DNA of 64,000 nt from Sphingobium fontiphilum (GCF_014196635.1 NZ_JACIEB010000003.1:345025-409024); one strand, 5' to 3'; shown: positions 1-9,910, counted from the stretch's first letter. The notes: generated by a model not told the origin, from the letters alone. Program-made: numbers and translations.

Positions 1-1
1 G

Positions 2-286
2 GAAGCGAAGATCAGCGGCGAGCCGTTCCTGACCCCGCCGGGCGATTTTTCGACGATGATTTCCGGCGCCATCGCGCAGGTGACCGGCATCACGCCCGAA
101 TTGTCGACCAGCGGCGGCACGTCCGATGCGCGTTTCCTGGCGAAGCTGTGCCCGGTGGTGGAGTTCGGCCTGTGCAACGCCACCATGCACAAGCTGGACG
201 AGGCCGTCGCCATCCCCGACTTACATGCGCTGAAAGCGATTTACGGGCTGATCGTGCGGCAGGCGCTGGGCGGCCAAGAGCGATAA
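2..286 (+). CDS. dapE: Succinyl-diaminopimelate desuccinylase, C-terminal part
   Basis: This is the 3' end of a gene that starts before the window. The last ~95 residues carry the DapE/M20 peptidase C-terminal signature: STSGGTSDARF, then PVVEFGLCNATMHKLDE, which holds late metal- and substrate-binding positions. DapE hydrolyses N-succinyl-LL-2,6-diaminopimelate to LL-DAP and succinate in the lysine and cell-wall pathway, in the cytosol. The frame is open from base 2 to the TAA at 284-286. The start and N-terminal metal ligands lie outside the window, so only the family call is supported. Confidence 0.9.
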   Translation, partial: EAKISGEPFLTPPGDFSTMISGAIAQVTGITPELSTSGGTSDARFLAKLCPVVEFGLCNATMHKLDEAVAIPDLHALKAIYGLIVRQALGGQER

Positions 287-698
287 GGTTTATCGCCACC
301 ATTGATGGCGCGGACGTGACGTTTGCTCTACTCTGGCATCCATGGACAAGGGCCATCATAGTTTAACAAACAGCCGCTTTCGTTTGGTTGGCGCATGGAT
401 CGGCCTGTTGCTGTGGCTCGCTTACCCTATCGTGGAGTCTCAAGGCCACGCCGATATATTTTTCTATCATTGTAGGCTGAAGCCGCCCTTGGCTGGCCGG
501 GATCCCTGCTTCTCCGACCACCTGCCCATATTGGAGATTGTGGCTTTTATCCTGACGATTGCCCTCGCCTATCTCTTCGCAAGATTTGCATTTTCATTAT
601 ATGCACCGCCTGAGGACCATAGGGGAAGAGGCTGGCGACTGGCCGGTCGCGCAGGCGGCGCCGGATATTATCCCTCAATCCAGCTCGCGGCGGCGCTA

Positions 699-1927
699 GG
701 CGGCGTGGACAAATTACCTGGAGCTATCGTCGCCTGATTTTGAGCCAGAATAGCGCGATCGCTGCGCCGGCGACCGATATGAACACGTATGGCGGCACGA
801 AGCCCGCATCGGGCGTGAACGCGCCATCGCAAGGGTCGTTGGGAAGCAAGTGACTGACGCTGAAGCCTGCGATCAGCCCGAAGGCGATCGGCAGTAAGCA
901 TCCTCCCGCCAGATTTTGGCCCGAAGTCACCGACAATCCGAAGCTGGATTTTGAGAACACGGTTGCCAGGGTGAAGCCAATGAAAGCCCCAGCGGTGATG
1001 GAAGCCAGCCCAATCGCAGCCCATAAGCCAGTTGAGATTGTGCAGAAGTCGAATGGCATACTGGCTTTTACGCGGAGCGCCTGAGGGCGGCAATGGCGGT
1101 TGACGAGCGCTCATTGGATTGATTCAAGACTGCTTTTTGGAGGCTGGCTTGAGCAGAGGCGATCTGACCGAAGCAGAATGGCGGATTTTGAAAGGCTTGT
1201 TGCCAATCGAGCCTGGAAACCGTGGTCGAGGCAGACCGCCTGAACAGAACCGTTCGATCATCAACGGCATCCTCTGGCGCCTTCGGTGCGGTGCTCCTTG
1301 GCGCGACGTGCCGCCCAAATATGGCAGTTGGAACACCATCTATCGTCGCTTCCGACGATGGAGCGAAGCCGGGGTCTGGGAGATCGTGGCGGTGACGTTG
1401 GCCGAGATCATGGCGGATACCGGCCACTACAGCATCGACAGCACCACAGTCCGCGCCCACGTCTCGGCAGCGGGCGGAAAAGGGGGGCTCATCGACGCGC
1501 TCTTGGCCGCTCGCGGGGCGGGTTCACCAGTAAGCTTCACTGCCTGGCTGATGCCCTCGGGCGACCGATGGCCTTCCACCTGACAGGCGGCGAGGCGGCA
1601 GACTGCAAAGCCTATGACGCCCTGATCAGCCTGCCCGAGCGCGCCCCTGGCGCTCTGCTCGCCGACAAGGGCTACGATGCCGACGCAATCCGCGCTGACC
1701 TTGCCGAACCGAGGATCGAGGCCGTCATTCCCGGCCGATCAAACCGTCGCGTAAAGATCGAGCATAACCGGACGCTCTATAAGCAGCGCAACCGCATCGA
1801 GCGCATGTTCGGCCATCTCAAGGTCAACCGCGCCATCGCCACCAGATACGACCAACTGGCCAATAGCTTCCTTGGAATGGTCCATCTTGCCACCGCCAGA
1901 TACTGGCTCAAATTTGTCCACACCGCC
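699..1927 (+). mobile_element. IS5-family (IS427-like) insertion sequence with passenger ORF
   Basis: The left end reads GGCGGCGTGGACAAATT, and the reverse complement of the right end reads GGCGGTGTGGACAAATT: 16 of 17 positions match. Both ends are flanked by TA (697-698 and 1928-1929) inside CTAG, the TA target duplication expected of the IS427 group. The element is 1,229 bp, longer than the roughly 850 bp usual for the group. The excess is a ~400 bp block between the left end and the transposase that holds a reverse-strand ORF (724-1059). The ends agree and the target gene rejoins in frame, so the whole block behaves as one inserted unit. Nested insertion of the extra block cannot be excluded. 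Confidence 0.85.
724..1059 (-). CDS. Hypothetical membrane protein carried inside the IS element
   Basis: The 111-residue product has three likely membrane segments: about residues 11-35, 52-70 and 88-107. It ends in a basic tail, WLKIRRR. It lies between the IS left inverted repeat and the transposase, on the opposite strand. About 60 bp separate the two start regions and its stop is within ~10 bp of the inverted repeat. The family is not recognised. Its position within one transposable unit suggests a passenger gene. A non-functional ORF or cargo from an earlier insertion is also possible. Hydrophobic periodicity and ordinary composition favour a real protein, but no homologue is known to me. 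Confidence 0.5.
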   Translation of the reverse strand: MPFDFCTISTGLWAAIGLASITAGAFIGFTLATVFSKSSFGLSVTSGQNLAGGCLLPIAFGLIAGFSVSHLLPNDPCDGAFTPDAGFVPPYVFISVAGAAIALFWLKIRRR

Positions 1928-1930
1928 TAG
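1119..1930 (+). CDS. IS5-family transposase made by -1 programmed frameshift
   Basis: The first frame (TTG at 1119, or more likely TTG at 1149) encodes LTEAEWRILKGLLP, GAPWRDVPPKYGSW and DSTTVRAH, the N-terminal and first catalytic Asp regions of IS5 transposases. At the A4G6 run at 1478-1487 the homologous sequence moves to the -1 frame. It continues with GRSRGGFTSKLHCLADA, LLADKGYDADAIR (second Asp) and RNRIERMFGHLK (catalytic Glu) to the TAG at 1928-1930. The combined product is about 260-270 residues, normal for the group. The A4G6 string is the typical slippage signal of IS427 elements. The TA of the TAG stop belongs to the target duplication, not to the element. Confidence 0.85.
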
Positions 1931-2090
1931 GCATTCTTTGGGTGGGTTTTCATCAGACACATTACCCGGTCGCGCTTTATCCTTATCACCTCTACTGGAT
2001 CGCCTGGTCGGTCTGGTTCGCCCTCGGCATCTGGATCAGTTGGCCCTCGTCGGACGAGTGACTTGTTCCCGAACCGCTGACGAGCGCCCC

Positions 2091-3044
2091 TCAAAATTCG
2101 TCGGCGGCGTCCATCAGGGCGGTGAGCTTCTTTGGCGCGACGGTGCGCCAGCTGCGGGCGATGCGCGCCTCGACCATCTCCCAGTCGACCGCGCCGCCAT
2201 CCAGCCGGATGCCGACCCAGCCCGCCGGGCCAAAATAGGCGGGGCGGAAATAAAGGTCGGGATCGGCCTCTATCAGCATCGCCTGTTCTTCGGGCGCGCT
2301 GGTCTTGACGATCAGGGCGATGACGCCGTCGCCATGATGATCGTTGGTGAAATAGGCGAATTTCTTGCCCTTCACGATGCCGAAACAGGGCATGCCGTGG
2401 GATGTGATCTCGTCCGCCTCCGGCTGGGCCATGGCGATGGCGCGCACCCGGCCGAGCAGCCATTCGGGCGACCGCTCGCGCATCACATAATCGGCGAGCA
2501 CCCGCGAATAAAGCTGATGCTCCGCGATCAGCGTGCGCGCGGCCAGCGTGTCGGGGGTGTCGCCGGGCAATATGGCCACCGGCGTCTGGCCGAGCACTGG
2601 CCCGTCATCCAGTTCCGCCGTCACGATATGGACCGAACAGCCGCCATGGCTGTCGCCCGCGTCGATGGCGCGTTGATGCGTGTCGAGGCCCTTATATTTG
2701 GGCAGCAGGCTGGGGTGGATGTTGAGCATCCGCCCTTCCCATGCCGTGACGAATTCGGGGGACAGCAGGCGCATATAGCCCGCGAGCGCGACGAACTGCA
2801 CGCCCGCGCGGCGGAGCTCCCCGTCGATGATGGCGTCGAATGCGGCGCGCTTCATCCCCTTGTGCGACAGGCCGAAGGTGGCGACGCCCTCCGCCGCCGC
2901 CAGCGTCAGGCCGGGCGCTTGCGGATCGTTGGCGGCGACCAGCACGATTTCATAGGGACAGTCATCCGCCTTCGCCGCATAGAGCAAGGCCGCCATGTTC
3001 GACCCACGACCGGAAATCAGGACGCCGACTTTGGCCTTGGTCAT
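2091..3044 (-). CDS. purN: Phosphoribosylglycinamide formyltransferase fused to a YjbR/MmcQ-like domain
   Basis: PurN transfers formyl from 10-formyl-THF to GAR in cytosolic purine synthesis. Residues 1 to ~190 are a complete PurN: GRGSN at 12-16, the catalytic set N108, H110 and D146 (LNIHPSLLPKYKG and AELDDGP). PurN alone is usually 190-220 residues, but this protein has 317. Residues ~195-317 (SHGMPCFGIVKGKKFAYF, then DLYFRPAYFGPAGWVGIRL) resemble the YjbR/MmcQ double-wing fold found in small stand-alone proteins. The ATG at 3042-3044 lies 23 bp after purM, so the two form an operon. The role of the C-terminal domain is unknown. Confidence 0.93.
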   Translation of the reverse strand: MTKAKVGVLISGRGSNMAALLYAAKADDCPYEIVLVAANDPQAPGLTLAAAEGVATFGLSHKGMKRAAFDAIIDGELRRAGVQFVALAGYMRLLSPEFVTAWEGRMLNIHPSLLPKYKGLDTHQRAIDAGDSHGGCSVHIVTAELDDGPVLGQTPVAILPGDTPDTLAARTLIAEHQLYSRVLADYVMRERSPEWLLGRVRAIAMAQPEADEITSHGMPCFGIVKGKKFAYFTNDHHGDGVIALIVKTSAPEEQAMLIEADPDLYFRPAYFGPAGWVGIRLDGGAVDWEMVEARIARSWRTVAPKKLTALMDAADEF

Positions 3045-3067
3045 GGCACCGCTTCCCCTGCCCGCGT

Positions 3068-4162
3068 TCAGCCCAGATGCGTCGCCGTCCAGGCGGCTTT
3101 CGCGCTCCATGTTTCCGCGCCGCCCCTGACGGTGCAGCCCTTGTCGCCCGCTTCGACCGCGCCGATGCGATAGACCGCTTCGCCCGCCGCCTCCAGCGCG
3201 GTGGTGACGCCCGCGACATGGCTTTCGTCCACCGCCAGCACCATGCCGACGCCGCAATTGAAGGTGCGCGCCATTTCCTGCGGCTCGATATGCCCCTGCG
3301 CCTGAAGGAAGGCCATCAGGCGCGGCTGTTCCCAGGCGTCGGCGTCGACCACGGCATGGGCGCCGTCGGGCAGCACGCGGGGGATGTTTTCCAGCAGGCC
3401 GCCACCGGTGATGTGCGCCAGCGCATGGATCATGCCCGCGCGCACCAGCGGCAGGAGCGGCTTCACATAGATGCGCGTCGGCGCCATCAGCGCGTCGATC
3501 AGCAACATATCCTGATCGAACAGCGCCGGGCGGTCGAGCTTCCACCCCTTGTCCGCCGCCAGCCGCCGGACCAGCGAATAGCCGTTGGAATGAACGCCCG
3601 AGGAGGCAAGGCCGAGCAGCACGTCGCCCGGCTTCACCCGGTTGCCGGTCAGCGCGCGGCTGCGCTCCACCGCGCCGACGCAGAAACCGGCAAGGTCATA
3701 GTCGCCAGCGGCATACATGCCCGGCATTTCGGCGGTTTCGCCGCCGATCAGCGCGCAACCGGCGATGCGGCAGCCTTCGGCAATGCCCGCGATCACCCGC
3801 TGGGCGACGCCGTTTTCCAGCTTGCCGGTGGCGTAATAGTCGAGGAAAAACAGCGGTTCCGCGCCCTGCACGATCAGGTCGTTGACGCACATGGCGACGA
3901 GGTCGATACCCACGCCATCATGGCGGTCATGGTCGATGGCGAGCTTGAGCTTGGTGCCCACGCCGTCATTGGCGGCGACCAGCAAAGGATCGTCATAGCC
4001 CGCGGCCTTGAGGTCGAAAAAGCCGCCAAAGCCGCCCAGTTCGGCGTCAGCGCCGGGGCGGCGGGTGGCCTTGGCCAGCGGGGCGATGGCGCGCACCAGC
4101 GCGTTGCCGGCCGCGATGTCGACGCCAGCCTTGGCGTAGCTGTAGGATTCGGTCTCGCTCAT
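3068..4162 (-). CDS. purM: Phosphoribosylformylglycinamidine cyclo-ligase (AIR synthetase)
   Basis: PurM closes the imidazole ring of FGAM with ATP to give AIR, the fifth step of purine synthesis. The 364-residue product has the family landmarks YAKAGVDI near the start, [61 protein letters not shown] and [13 protein letters not shown]. The start at 4162 gives the normal MSETESYSY beginning and length. It is the first gene of the purMN pair. It is divergent from the DUF2066-like gene, with the shared control region at about 4163-4252. Confidence 0.96.
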   Translation of the reverse strand: MSETESYSYAKAGVDIAAGNALVRAIAPLAKATRRPGADAELGGFGGFFDLKAAGYDDPLLVAANDGVGTKLKLAIDHDRHDGVGIDLVAMCVNDLIVQGAEPLFFLDYYATGKLENGVAQRVIAGIAEGCRIAGCALIGGETAEMPGMYAAGDYDLAGFCVGAVERSRALTGNRVKPGDVLLGLASSGVHSNGYSLVRRLAADKGWKLDRPALFDQDMLLIDALMAPTRIYVKPLLPLVRAGMIHALAHITGGGLLENIPRVLPDGAHAVVDADAWEQPRLMAFLQAQGHIEPQEMARTFNCGVGMVLAVDESHVAGVTTALEAAGEAVYRIGAVEAGDKGCTVRGGAETWSAKAAWTATHLG

Positions 4163-4252
4163 CCCACCAGCGCCTAGAGCAATGCGGCGAAAAGGGGAAC
4201 GCCCAATCGTTGCCGCTTGGCATATCGCGCAAATCCCGCCAAAAGGGCGCGC

Positions 4253-5533
4253 GTGAACCCGACCGCTTTCTTTTCGCGCCTCCCCTCCCTCGCCAGCGGC
4301 CTCCGGCCATGGCTGTCCCGCCCGGCGCAGATCGCGCTGGCGGTGCTGCTGGGCGTGGCCGCCGCCGGGCTGCTGGCGCAGATGGAGGGCGAACGCGGCG
4401 TGCCGCCCATCGCCAGCGGCGGCGATTTCGAAGTGAACGGGATCAGGGTCGACGTGCTGGCCAAGGATGCCGACAGCGCGCGGGAAGCGGGCTGGCGCAT
4501 CGCCCAGCGCAAGGCGTGGCGGATGCTGTGGGCGCGCACCCATGGCGGGTCGCAGGGCGCGCCGGGCCTGTCCGATTCGCAGTTGCAGGCGATGGTTTCG
4601 GGGGTCGAGATCGAATATGAGCAGGTCGGCCCGACCCGCTATGTCGCGACGCTGGGCATATTGTTCGACCGCGCGCGCACCGGCGGCCTGCTGGGCGTTT
4701 CGGGCCATGTCATGCGATCGCCGCCCTTGCTGGTCATCCCCGTCCTGTGGGACGGCGGATCGGCGGTGTCCTATGAACGGACCAATGAATGGCAAAAGGC
4801 CTGGGCGCGGTATCGCACCGGCGAAAGCGCCATTGATTATGTCCGCGTCGCCGGCTCCATCGCCGACCCGATCCTGCTGAACGCGGGGCAGACCGGGCGG
4901 CGCGGGCGGCTTTGGTGGCGGGTGCTGCTCGACCAATATGGCGCGGCCGATGTCGTCATGCCCATCGCCCGGATCGAACGGCAATGGCCCGGCGGGCCGG
5001 TGCTGGGCAGCTTCACCGCGCGTTATGGCCCCGACAATATGCTGATCGGATCGTTCAGGCTGCGCGCGGGCGGCGAAAGCGCGATCCCGGCGATGATGGA
5101 CGAGGCGCTGAAGCGGATCGACGCCCTTTATGTCGCGGCGCTCAACGACGGCCGCCTGCGGCCCGACCCGTCGCTGATCATCGAGGAGCCGGTCGATCCC
5201 GACGCGCTGGCCATCGAGAATGCGTCCGACCTGCCGGTCGAGACCATCGAGACGCCCGGCGCGGCGGCGACCGGCGCGACCGGTTACACGCTGCAATATG
5301 ACACGCCCGATGTCGGGTCGGTGGGACAGGCCGAATCGATCGTGCGCTCCATCCCCGGCATCCGTTCCGCCAGCACCAGCAGCCTGGCGCTGGGCGGCAC
5401 ATCGGTGATGCAGGTGAGTTTCGAGGGCAATGTCGACCTGTTGCGCACGGGCTTGCAGGCGCGCGGCTATGCGGTGGTGGTGTCGGGCAACACATTGCGG
5501 ATCACCCGGCGGGGCGCGGGATCGGCGCCATGA
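4253..5533 (+). CDS. DUF2066-like membrane-anchored protein upstream of hdaA
   Basis: I chose the GTG at 4253; a TTG at 4217 is also in frame. One hydrophobic segment (about residues 25-40 from the GTG) suggests an N-terminal anchor or signal. The body ([20 protein letters not shown] and following) resembles DUF2066. The C-terminal ~75 residues, [20 protein letters not shown] and following, look like a small alpha/beta domain of the heavy-metal-associated type but lack a CxxC motif. The gene overlaps hdaA by 4 bp (ATGA), so the two are translationally coupled. Function is unknown. The placement before hdaA looks familiar from other sphingomonads, but I could not check it. Confidence 0.75.
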   Translation: MNPTAFFSRLPSLASGLRPWLSRPAQIALAVLLGVAAAGLLAQMEGERGVPPIASGGDFEVNGIRVDVLAKDADSAREAGWRIAQRKAWRMLWARTHGGSQGAPGLSDSQLQAMVSGVEIEYEQVGPTRYVATLGILFDRARTGGLLGVSGHVMRSPPLLVIPVLWDGGSAVSYERTNEWQKAWARYRTGESAIDYVRVAGSIADPILLNAGQTGRRGRLWWRVLLDQYGAADVVMPIARIERQWPGGPVLGSFTARYGPDNMLIGSFRLRAGGESAIPAMMDEALKRIDALYVAALNDGRLRPDPSLIIEEPVDPDALAIENASDLPVETIETPGAAATGATGYTLQYDTPDVGSVGQAESIVRSIPGIRSASTSSLALGGTSVMQVSFEGNVDLLRTGLQARGYAVVVSGNTLRITRRGAGSAP

Positions 5534-6153
5534 TCCAGTTCGGCCTGCCGCTGGACTGGCCGGGCCGGGACGGCGCCGATTTCCTGACCAGCGACGCCAA
5601 TGCGATGGCGGTGCGCCATCTGGAAAACTGGCGCGATTGGCCGGTGATGACCAGCATATTGACCGGCCCCGCTTTGTCCGGCCGGTCGACGCTGGGCCGC
5701 CATTTCGCGCAGCAGGCGGGCGCGCAGGTGATCGACGATGCCTGGCCGGGGGATGAAGAGGCGCTGTTCCACGCCTGGAACCGGGCGCAGGACGATCGCC
5801 GCCCGCTGTTGCTGATCGCCGATACCCCGCCCGCTTCTTGGGCCATCGCCCTGCCCGACCTGCGATCGCGCATCGGCGCGGCCCCCCATGTCGCCATCGC
5901 GCAGCCCGACGAGGCGCTGGCCATCGCGCTCATAGAACGGGGGCTGATGACGGCGGGCGCGCCCTTCGCCGCCGACGTGCCGGCATGGGTCGGCCATCGG
6001 GTGGAGCGCGATTATCGCACCATCGCCGCCGTCATCGACGCGCTCAACGCCGATGCGTTGTCATCAGGTCGCAAGATTTCCGCCGCACTGGCGAAAGAAG
6101 CCCTGCAAAAGGCGGGAATTCTGCCTATAGAGGGCAAAGATCGTTCCGACTGA
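5530..6153 (+). CDS. hdaA: DnaA-related regulator HdaA
   Basis: The 207-residue product resembles the AAA+ part of DnaA without the DNA-binding domain, as in Hda/HdaA, which promotes hydrolysis of DnaA-ATP at the sliding clamp and so limits re-initiation. FGLPLDWP near the start fits the QL[SP]L-type clamp-binding peptide of the Hda family. The P-loop is degenerate, GPALSGRST, with Arg where Lys is usual. [15 protein letters not shown] corresponds to the Walker B region. It starts on the ATGA overlap with the previous gene and is followed by ppk, 19 bp away. Confidence 0.85.
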   Translation: MIQFGLPLDWPGRDGADFLTSDANAMAVRHLENWRDWPVMTSILTGPALSGRSTLGRHFAQQAGAQVIDDAWPGDEEALFHAWNRAQDDRRPLLLIADTPPASWAIALPDLRSRIGAAPHVAIAQPDEALAIALIERGLMTAGAPFAADVPAWVGHRVERDYRTIAAVIDALNADALSSGRKISAALAKEALQKAGILPIEGKDRSD

Positions 6154-6172
6154 ACTGCGCGAGTATCTGCCC

Positions 6173-8314
6173 TTGGCCGAAGCCGATCCCACCGACAGCC
6201 TGACGACCCCGGCCGACCGTTATTTCAACCGCGAACTGTCGTGGCTGGGTTTCAACCAGCGCGTGCTGGAGGAGGCGATGAACCGCGCCCATCCGCTGCT
6301 GGAGCGGCTGCGCTTCCTGTCCATATCGGGCGCCAATCTGGACGAGTTTTTTTCCGTCCGCGTCGCGGGTCTGAAGGGGCAGCAATTGCAGAATGTCGAT
6401 CATTGTTCGGTCGACGGGCTGACGCCGGGGCAGCAGCTCGCCGCGATCAGCGACGAATCGGCGCGGCTGATGCAGGCGCAGCAGAAGGTCTGGGGCCTGT
6501 TGCGCGGCGAACTGCATGATGCGGGGATCGAGGTCGTCGGGCCGCAGGCGCCGATGGACGCCGACAGCGAAGCCTGGCTGCGCGATCATTTCCTGCACCA
6601 GATTTTCCCGATCCTCACCCCCCAGGCGCTGGACCCGGCGCACCCCTTTCCCTTCATCCCCAATCAGGGTCTGTCCATCGTCTTCGATCTGGAGCGGCTG
6701 TCGGACCGGACGCCGATCCGCGAGTTGGTGATGATCCCTTCGTCGCTGGCGCGTTTCGTGCGGATCGCGGGCGAACCCGTGCGCTACATGGCGCTGGAGG
6801 CGGTGATCCGCCGCTATTCGGCCGACCTGTTCCCCGGATATCGCGTGCGCAACAGCGGCGTGTTCCGCATCATCCGCGACAGCGACATCGAAATCGAGGA
6901 AGAGGCCGAAGACCTGGTCCGCTATTTCCGCAGCGCCATCAAGCGGCGGCGGCGCGGCCGCGTGATCCGCATGGAGATCGAGGAGCGCATTCCCGAGCCG
7001 GTCGAGGAAATGTTGCAGGACATGCTCCACGGCCATGAAGCCATCGTCGCCGAAGTGGAGGGCTTCGTCGGCATCGGCGACCTGGCCGGCATCGTCGACG
7101 AGGACCGGCCGGACCTGAAATTCGAACCCTATGCCCCCCGCTTTCCCGAACGCATCCGCGAATATGGCGGCGACTGTTTCGCCGCGATCCGGGCCAAGGA
7201 CATCGTCGTCCATCACCCCTATGAAAGTTTCGACGTCGTCATCGCCTTCCTGAAACAGGCGGCCAGCGACCCCGATGTGGTGGCGATCAAGCAGACGCTG
7301 TATCGCGCGGGCAAGCAGTCGGCGATCATCCGCGCACTGATCGACGCGGCGGAGGCGGGCAAGTCGGTGACTGCAGTCGTCGAATTGAAGGCGCGGTTCG
7401 ACGAGGAACAGAATCTGCTGTGGGCCGCGCAACTGGAACGGGCGGGCGTGCAGGTCGTCTATGGCTTTGTCGACTGGAAAACCCATGCCAAGGTGTCGAT
7501 GGTCGTCCGGCGCGAGGCCGACCAGTTCCGCACCTACTGCCATTTCGGCACGGGCAATTATCACCCGGTCACGGCGCGGATCTACACCGACCTCAGCTTC
7601 TTTACCGCCGATCCGCATTATTGCCGCGATGCCGCCGCGCTGTTCAACTATATCACCGGCTATGTCGAACCCCAGTCGCTGGAACGGCTGGTGATTTCGC
7701 CGCGCGACCTGCGCAACCGGCTGTGCGACCTCATCGATGCGGAAATCGCCCATGCGCGCGCCGGCCGCCCGGCCACCATCTGGGCCAAGATGAATTCGCT
7801 GGTCGATCCCGCGATCATCGAAAAACTCTATGCCGCCAGCAATGCGGGCGTCGACATCGACCTGATCGTGCGCGGCATATGCTGCCTGCGCCCCGGCATA
7901 GCGGGCATGTCGGCCAATATCCGGGTGAAATCGATCGTCGGCCGCTTTCTGGAGCACAGCCGCATCGCCGTGTTCGGCAATGGCAAGCCGCTGCCCAACA
8001 ACGGCGCCCATGTGTTCATCAGTTCGGCCGACTGGATGCAGCGCAATTTCGACCGGCGGGTCGAATTTCTGCTGCCGGTCGAAAACCCGACCGTCCATGA
8101 CCAGATCGTCGATCAGGTGATGGTCGCCAATCTGATGGATAATGAACAAAGCTGGGAATTGCAGGGCGATGGCCAATATCGGCGGCTGGCCGCCGGCGGC
8201 GACCGTCCGTTCAACCTGCACCGTTATTTCATGACCAACCCGTCGCTGTCCGGGCGCGGCGCGGCGCTGGACAATGCGCCGATCCCGCAACTCAGCCTCG
8301 CCCCGCGCGTCTGA
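6173..8314 (+). CDS. ppk: Polyphosphate kinase 1
   Basis: PPK1 reversibly makes polyphosphate from the gamma-phosphate of ATP. The 713-residue product has the expected N-terminal [20 protein letters not shown], the [12 protein letters not shown] motif, AIKQTLYR, and the two PLD-like catalytic histidine regions [12 protein letters not shown] and [19 protein letters not shown]. It ends with [14 protein letters not shown]. The start is a TTG at 6173. Length is normal. It lies 5 bp before ppx, so synthesis and breakdown of polyphosphate are co-transcribed. Confidence 0.96.
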   Translation: MAEADPTDSLTTPADRYFNRELSWLGFNQRVLEEAMNRAHPLLERLRFLSISGANLDEFFSVRVAGLKGQQLQNVDHCSVDGLTPGQQLAAISDESARLMQAQQKVWGLLRGELHDAGIEVVGPQAPMDADSEAWLRDHFLHQIFPILTPQALDPAHPFPFIPNQGLSIVFDLERLSDRTPIRELVMIPSSLARFVRIAGEPVRYMALEAVIRRYSADLFPGYRVRNSGVFRIIRDSDIEIEEEAEDLVRYFRSAIKRRRRGRVIRMEIEERIPEPVEEMLQDMLHGHEAIVAEVEGFVGIGDLAGIVDEDRPDLKFEPYAPRFPERIREYGGDCFAAIRAKDIVVHHPYESFDVVIAFLKQAASDPDVVAIKQTLYRAGKQSAIIRALIDAAEAGKSVTAVVELKARFDEEQNLLWAAQLERAGVQVVYGFVDWKTHAKVSMVVRREADQFRTYCHFGTGNYHPVTARIYTDLSFFTADPHYCRDAAALFNYITGYVEPQSLERLVISPRDLRNRLCDLIDAEIAHARAGRPATIWAKMNSLVDPAIIEKLYAASNAGVDIDLIVRGICCLRPGIAGMSANIRVKSIVGRFLEHSRIAVFGNGKPLPNNGAHVFISSADWMQRNFDRRVEFLLPVENPTVHDQIVDQVMVANLMDNEQSWELQGDGQYRRLAAGGDRPFNLHRYFMTNPSLSGRGAALDNAPIPQLSLAPRV

Positions 8315-8319
8315 CGATC

Positions 8320-9837
8320 ATGGCCCCGATGCTCAGCCGCCTGCGCGCGATCGACAATGACCGGAACAAAATGCCCGTGGCGCGGACAAGGGCGCGGCGC
8401 GCGATCATCGACATCGGATCGAACAGCGTGCGCCTGGTCGTTTATGACGGGCCGCGCCGCATCCCCTTCATCCTGTTCAATGAAAAGGTGATGGCGGGGC
8501 TGGGCGCCGCGCTGGGCCAGACCGGCCGGATCGACCCCGACGCCATGGATCGCGGGCTGGCGGCGCTGGCGCGCTTTGCCCGGCTGTGCGAAGCGATGCG
8601 GGTGGAGGATGTGCGCTGCGTGGCGACGGCGGCCGTGCGCGACGCCGCCAACGGCCCGGATTTCATCGCCCGGGCCGCGGAACTGGGGCTGTCGGTCGAA
8701 TTGCTGAGCGGCGCGCAGGAAGCGACCGCCGCAGCCCATGGCGTGTTGTCGGGCATTCCCGGCGCTGACGGCATTGTCGGCGATCTGGGCGGCGGCAGTC
8801 TGGAACTGGCGCGGATCCGCGATGGCGCGGTGCATGAAACCATATCCCTGCCGCTGGGCGTGCTGCGCCTGCCCGCCATTCGCGCCAAGGGCGGAAACGC
8901 GCTGGACCAGCAGGTGAAGAGGATGCTGGCCCGGGCGCAATGGCCCGATTCGCCCGGCCTGCCCTTTTATCTGGTGGGCGGATCGTGGCGCGCGCTCGCC
9001 CGGTTCGACATGCAATTGACCCGCTTTCCCCTGCCGGTCGTCCACCAATATGAAATGCCCGCCACCCGCGCGCGGCAACTGGCGACCATCGTGACGCAGG
9101 CCGGGCGCACCCGGTTGAAAGATGTGCCCGCGATGACCGGATCGCGCATTCCCACCCTGCCCGACGCCGCCGCCCTGCTCGCCATCGTCGTGCGCCAGTT
9201 GAAAAGCGCGCGCATGGTCGTTTCAGCCTATGGCCTGCGCGAAGGGCTGTTGTTCGAGAGCCTCTCCCCGGCGCAGCGCGCCGCCGACCCGCTGCTGATC
9301 GCGGCGGAGGCCGAGGGGGAGGCGCAATCCCGTTTTCCCGATCATGGCGACCTGATCGACCGGTGGATCGACCCGCTGTTCCGCGAGGATGGCGAAGACT
9401 GGCGGCGGATTCGCCGGGCCGCCTGCCTGCTGGCCGATGTCGGCTGGCGCGCCAACCCCGATTTCCGGTCCGAGCGCGGGGTCGAGATCGCCCTGCACAG
9501 CAACTGGGTGGGCATCACCGCGCCCGAACGCGCGATGCTGGCGCAGGCGCTGCACAGCAATTTCGGCGGCGGCGCGACGACGCCCGAACCGCTCGGCCGC
9601 CTTGCCCCGCCGGAGGCGCTGCGGCGGGCGATGCTGTGGGGGCTGGCCATCCGCCTGGGGCAAAGGCTGTCCGGCGGGGTCGAGGGGCCGCTCGTCGCCA
9701 GCCATATCGACAGGGACGGCGACATGCTGACGCTGCGCTTGCCGGCCGATCAGGCCGATATTTTCGGCGAAGCGGTGGAACGTCGGCTGCGCCAGCTCGC
9801 GACGGCGATGGACGCGGCTTATGCGGTCGCCTCCTGA
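8320..9837 (+). CDS. ppx: Exopolyphosphatase / Ppx-GppA phosphatase
   Basis: This ASKHA-fold enzyme removes terminal phosphate from polyphosphate (or acts on pppGpp). Visible motifs are the phosphate-1 loop IDIGSNSVRLVVYDG, the middle VATAAVRDAANG, and the phosphate-2 loop GIVGDLGGGSLELARI. The C-terminal region of about 200 residues is the helical HD-like part seen in longer Ppx proteins. The ATG at 8320 gives 505 residues; a second ATG at 8371 (MPVARTRARRAIIDIG) would be closer to the domain. It directly follows ppk. Confidence 0.93.
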   Translation: MAPMLSRLRAIDNDRNKMPVARTRARRAIIDIGSNSVRLVVYDGPRRIPFILFNEKVMAGLGAALGQTGRIDPDAMDRGLAALARFARLCEAMRVEDVRCVATAAVRDAANGPDFIARAAELGLSVELLSGAQEATAAAHGVLSGIPGADGIVGDLGGGSLELARIRDGAVHETISLPLGVLRLPAIRAKGGNALDQQVKRMLARAQWPDSPGLPFYLVGGSWRALARFDMQLTRFPLPVVHQYEMPATRARQLATIVTQAGRTRLKDVPAMTGSRIPTLPDAAALLAIVVRQLKSARMVVSAYGLREGLLFESLSPAQRAADPLLIAAEAEGEAQSRFPDHGDLIDRWIDPLFREDGEDWRRIRRAACLLADVGWRANPDFRSERGVEIALHSNWVGITAPERAMLAQALHSNFGGGATTPEPLGRLAPPEALRRAMLWGLAIRLGQRLSGGVEGPLVASHIDRDGDMLTLRLPADQADIFGEAVERRLRQLATAMDAAYAVAS

Positions 9838-9910
9838 CGGGCGCAGCCCCCCTTGCCTTGACGGCGTAAAGGCCCCACTGCCCCTGACAGGATGAAGGAG
9901 ACGCGCAAAG

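Larger units (their letters stand above)
342..2061 (+). pseudogene. Small membrane-protein gene split by an IS insertion
   Basis: An ATG at 342 opens a frame with two hydrophobic segments (about residues 15-31 and 63-85). It runs into the IS left end at 699. If the IS (699-1927) and one TA copy are removed, the frame continues without interruption from CTA-GGC at 696/1930 to the TGA at 2059-2061. The rejoined part adds LGILWVGFHQTHYPVALYPY and then a Trp-rich hydrophobic segment ending in WPSSDE. The intact product would be about 163 residues with three or four membrane segments. Family and function are not recognised. The present copy encodes a truncated protein that ends at 737 inside the IS. 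The perfect reading frame across the junction suggests a recent insertion. Confidence 0.75.

Noticed and set aside
1872..4177. Two long + strand frames opposite purN and purM
   Set aside because: Both are shadows; the reverse strand carries complete purine enzymes.
4163..4252. AGCAATGCGGCGAAAAGGGG near 4177 as a third copy of the 46-bp repeat
   Set aside because: Only partial similarity; the GCATCG/CGATGC ends and the palindrome are missing.
6125..8290. A 721-codon reverse-strand frame opposite ppk
   Set aside because: Shadow of ppk; no recognisable motifs and no ribosome site.
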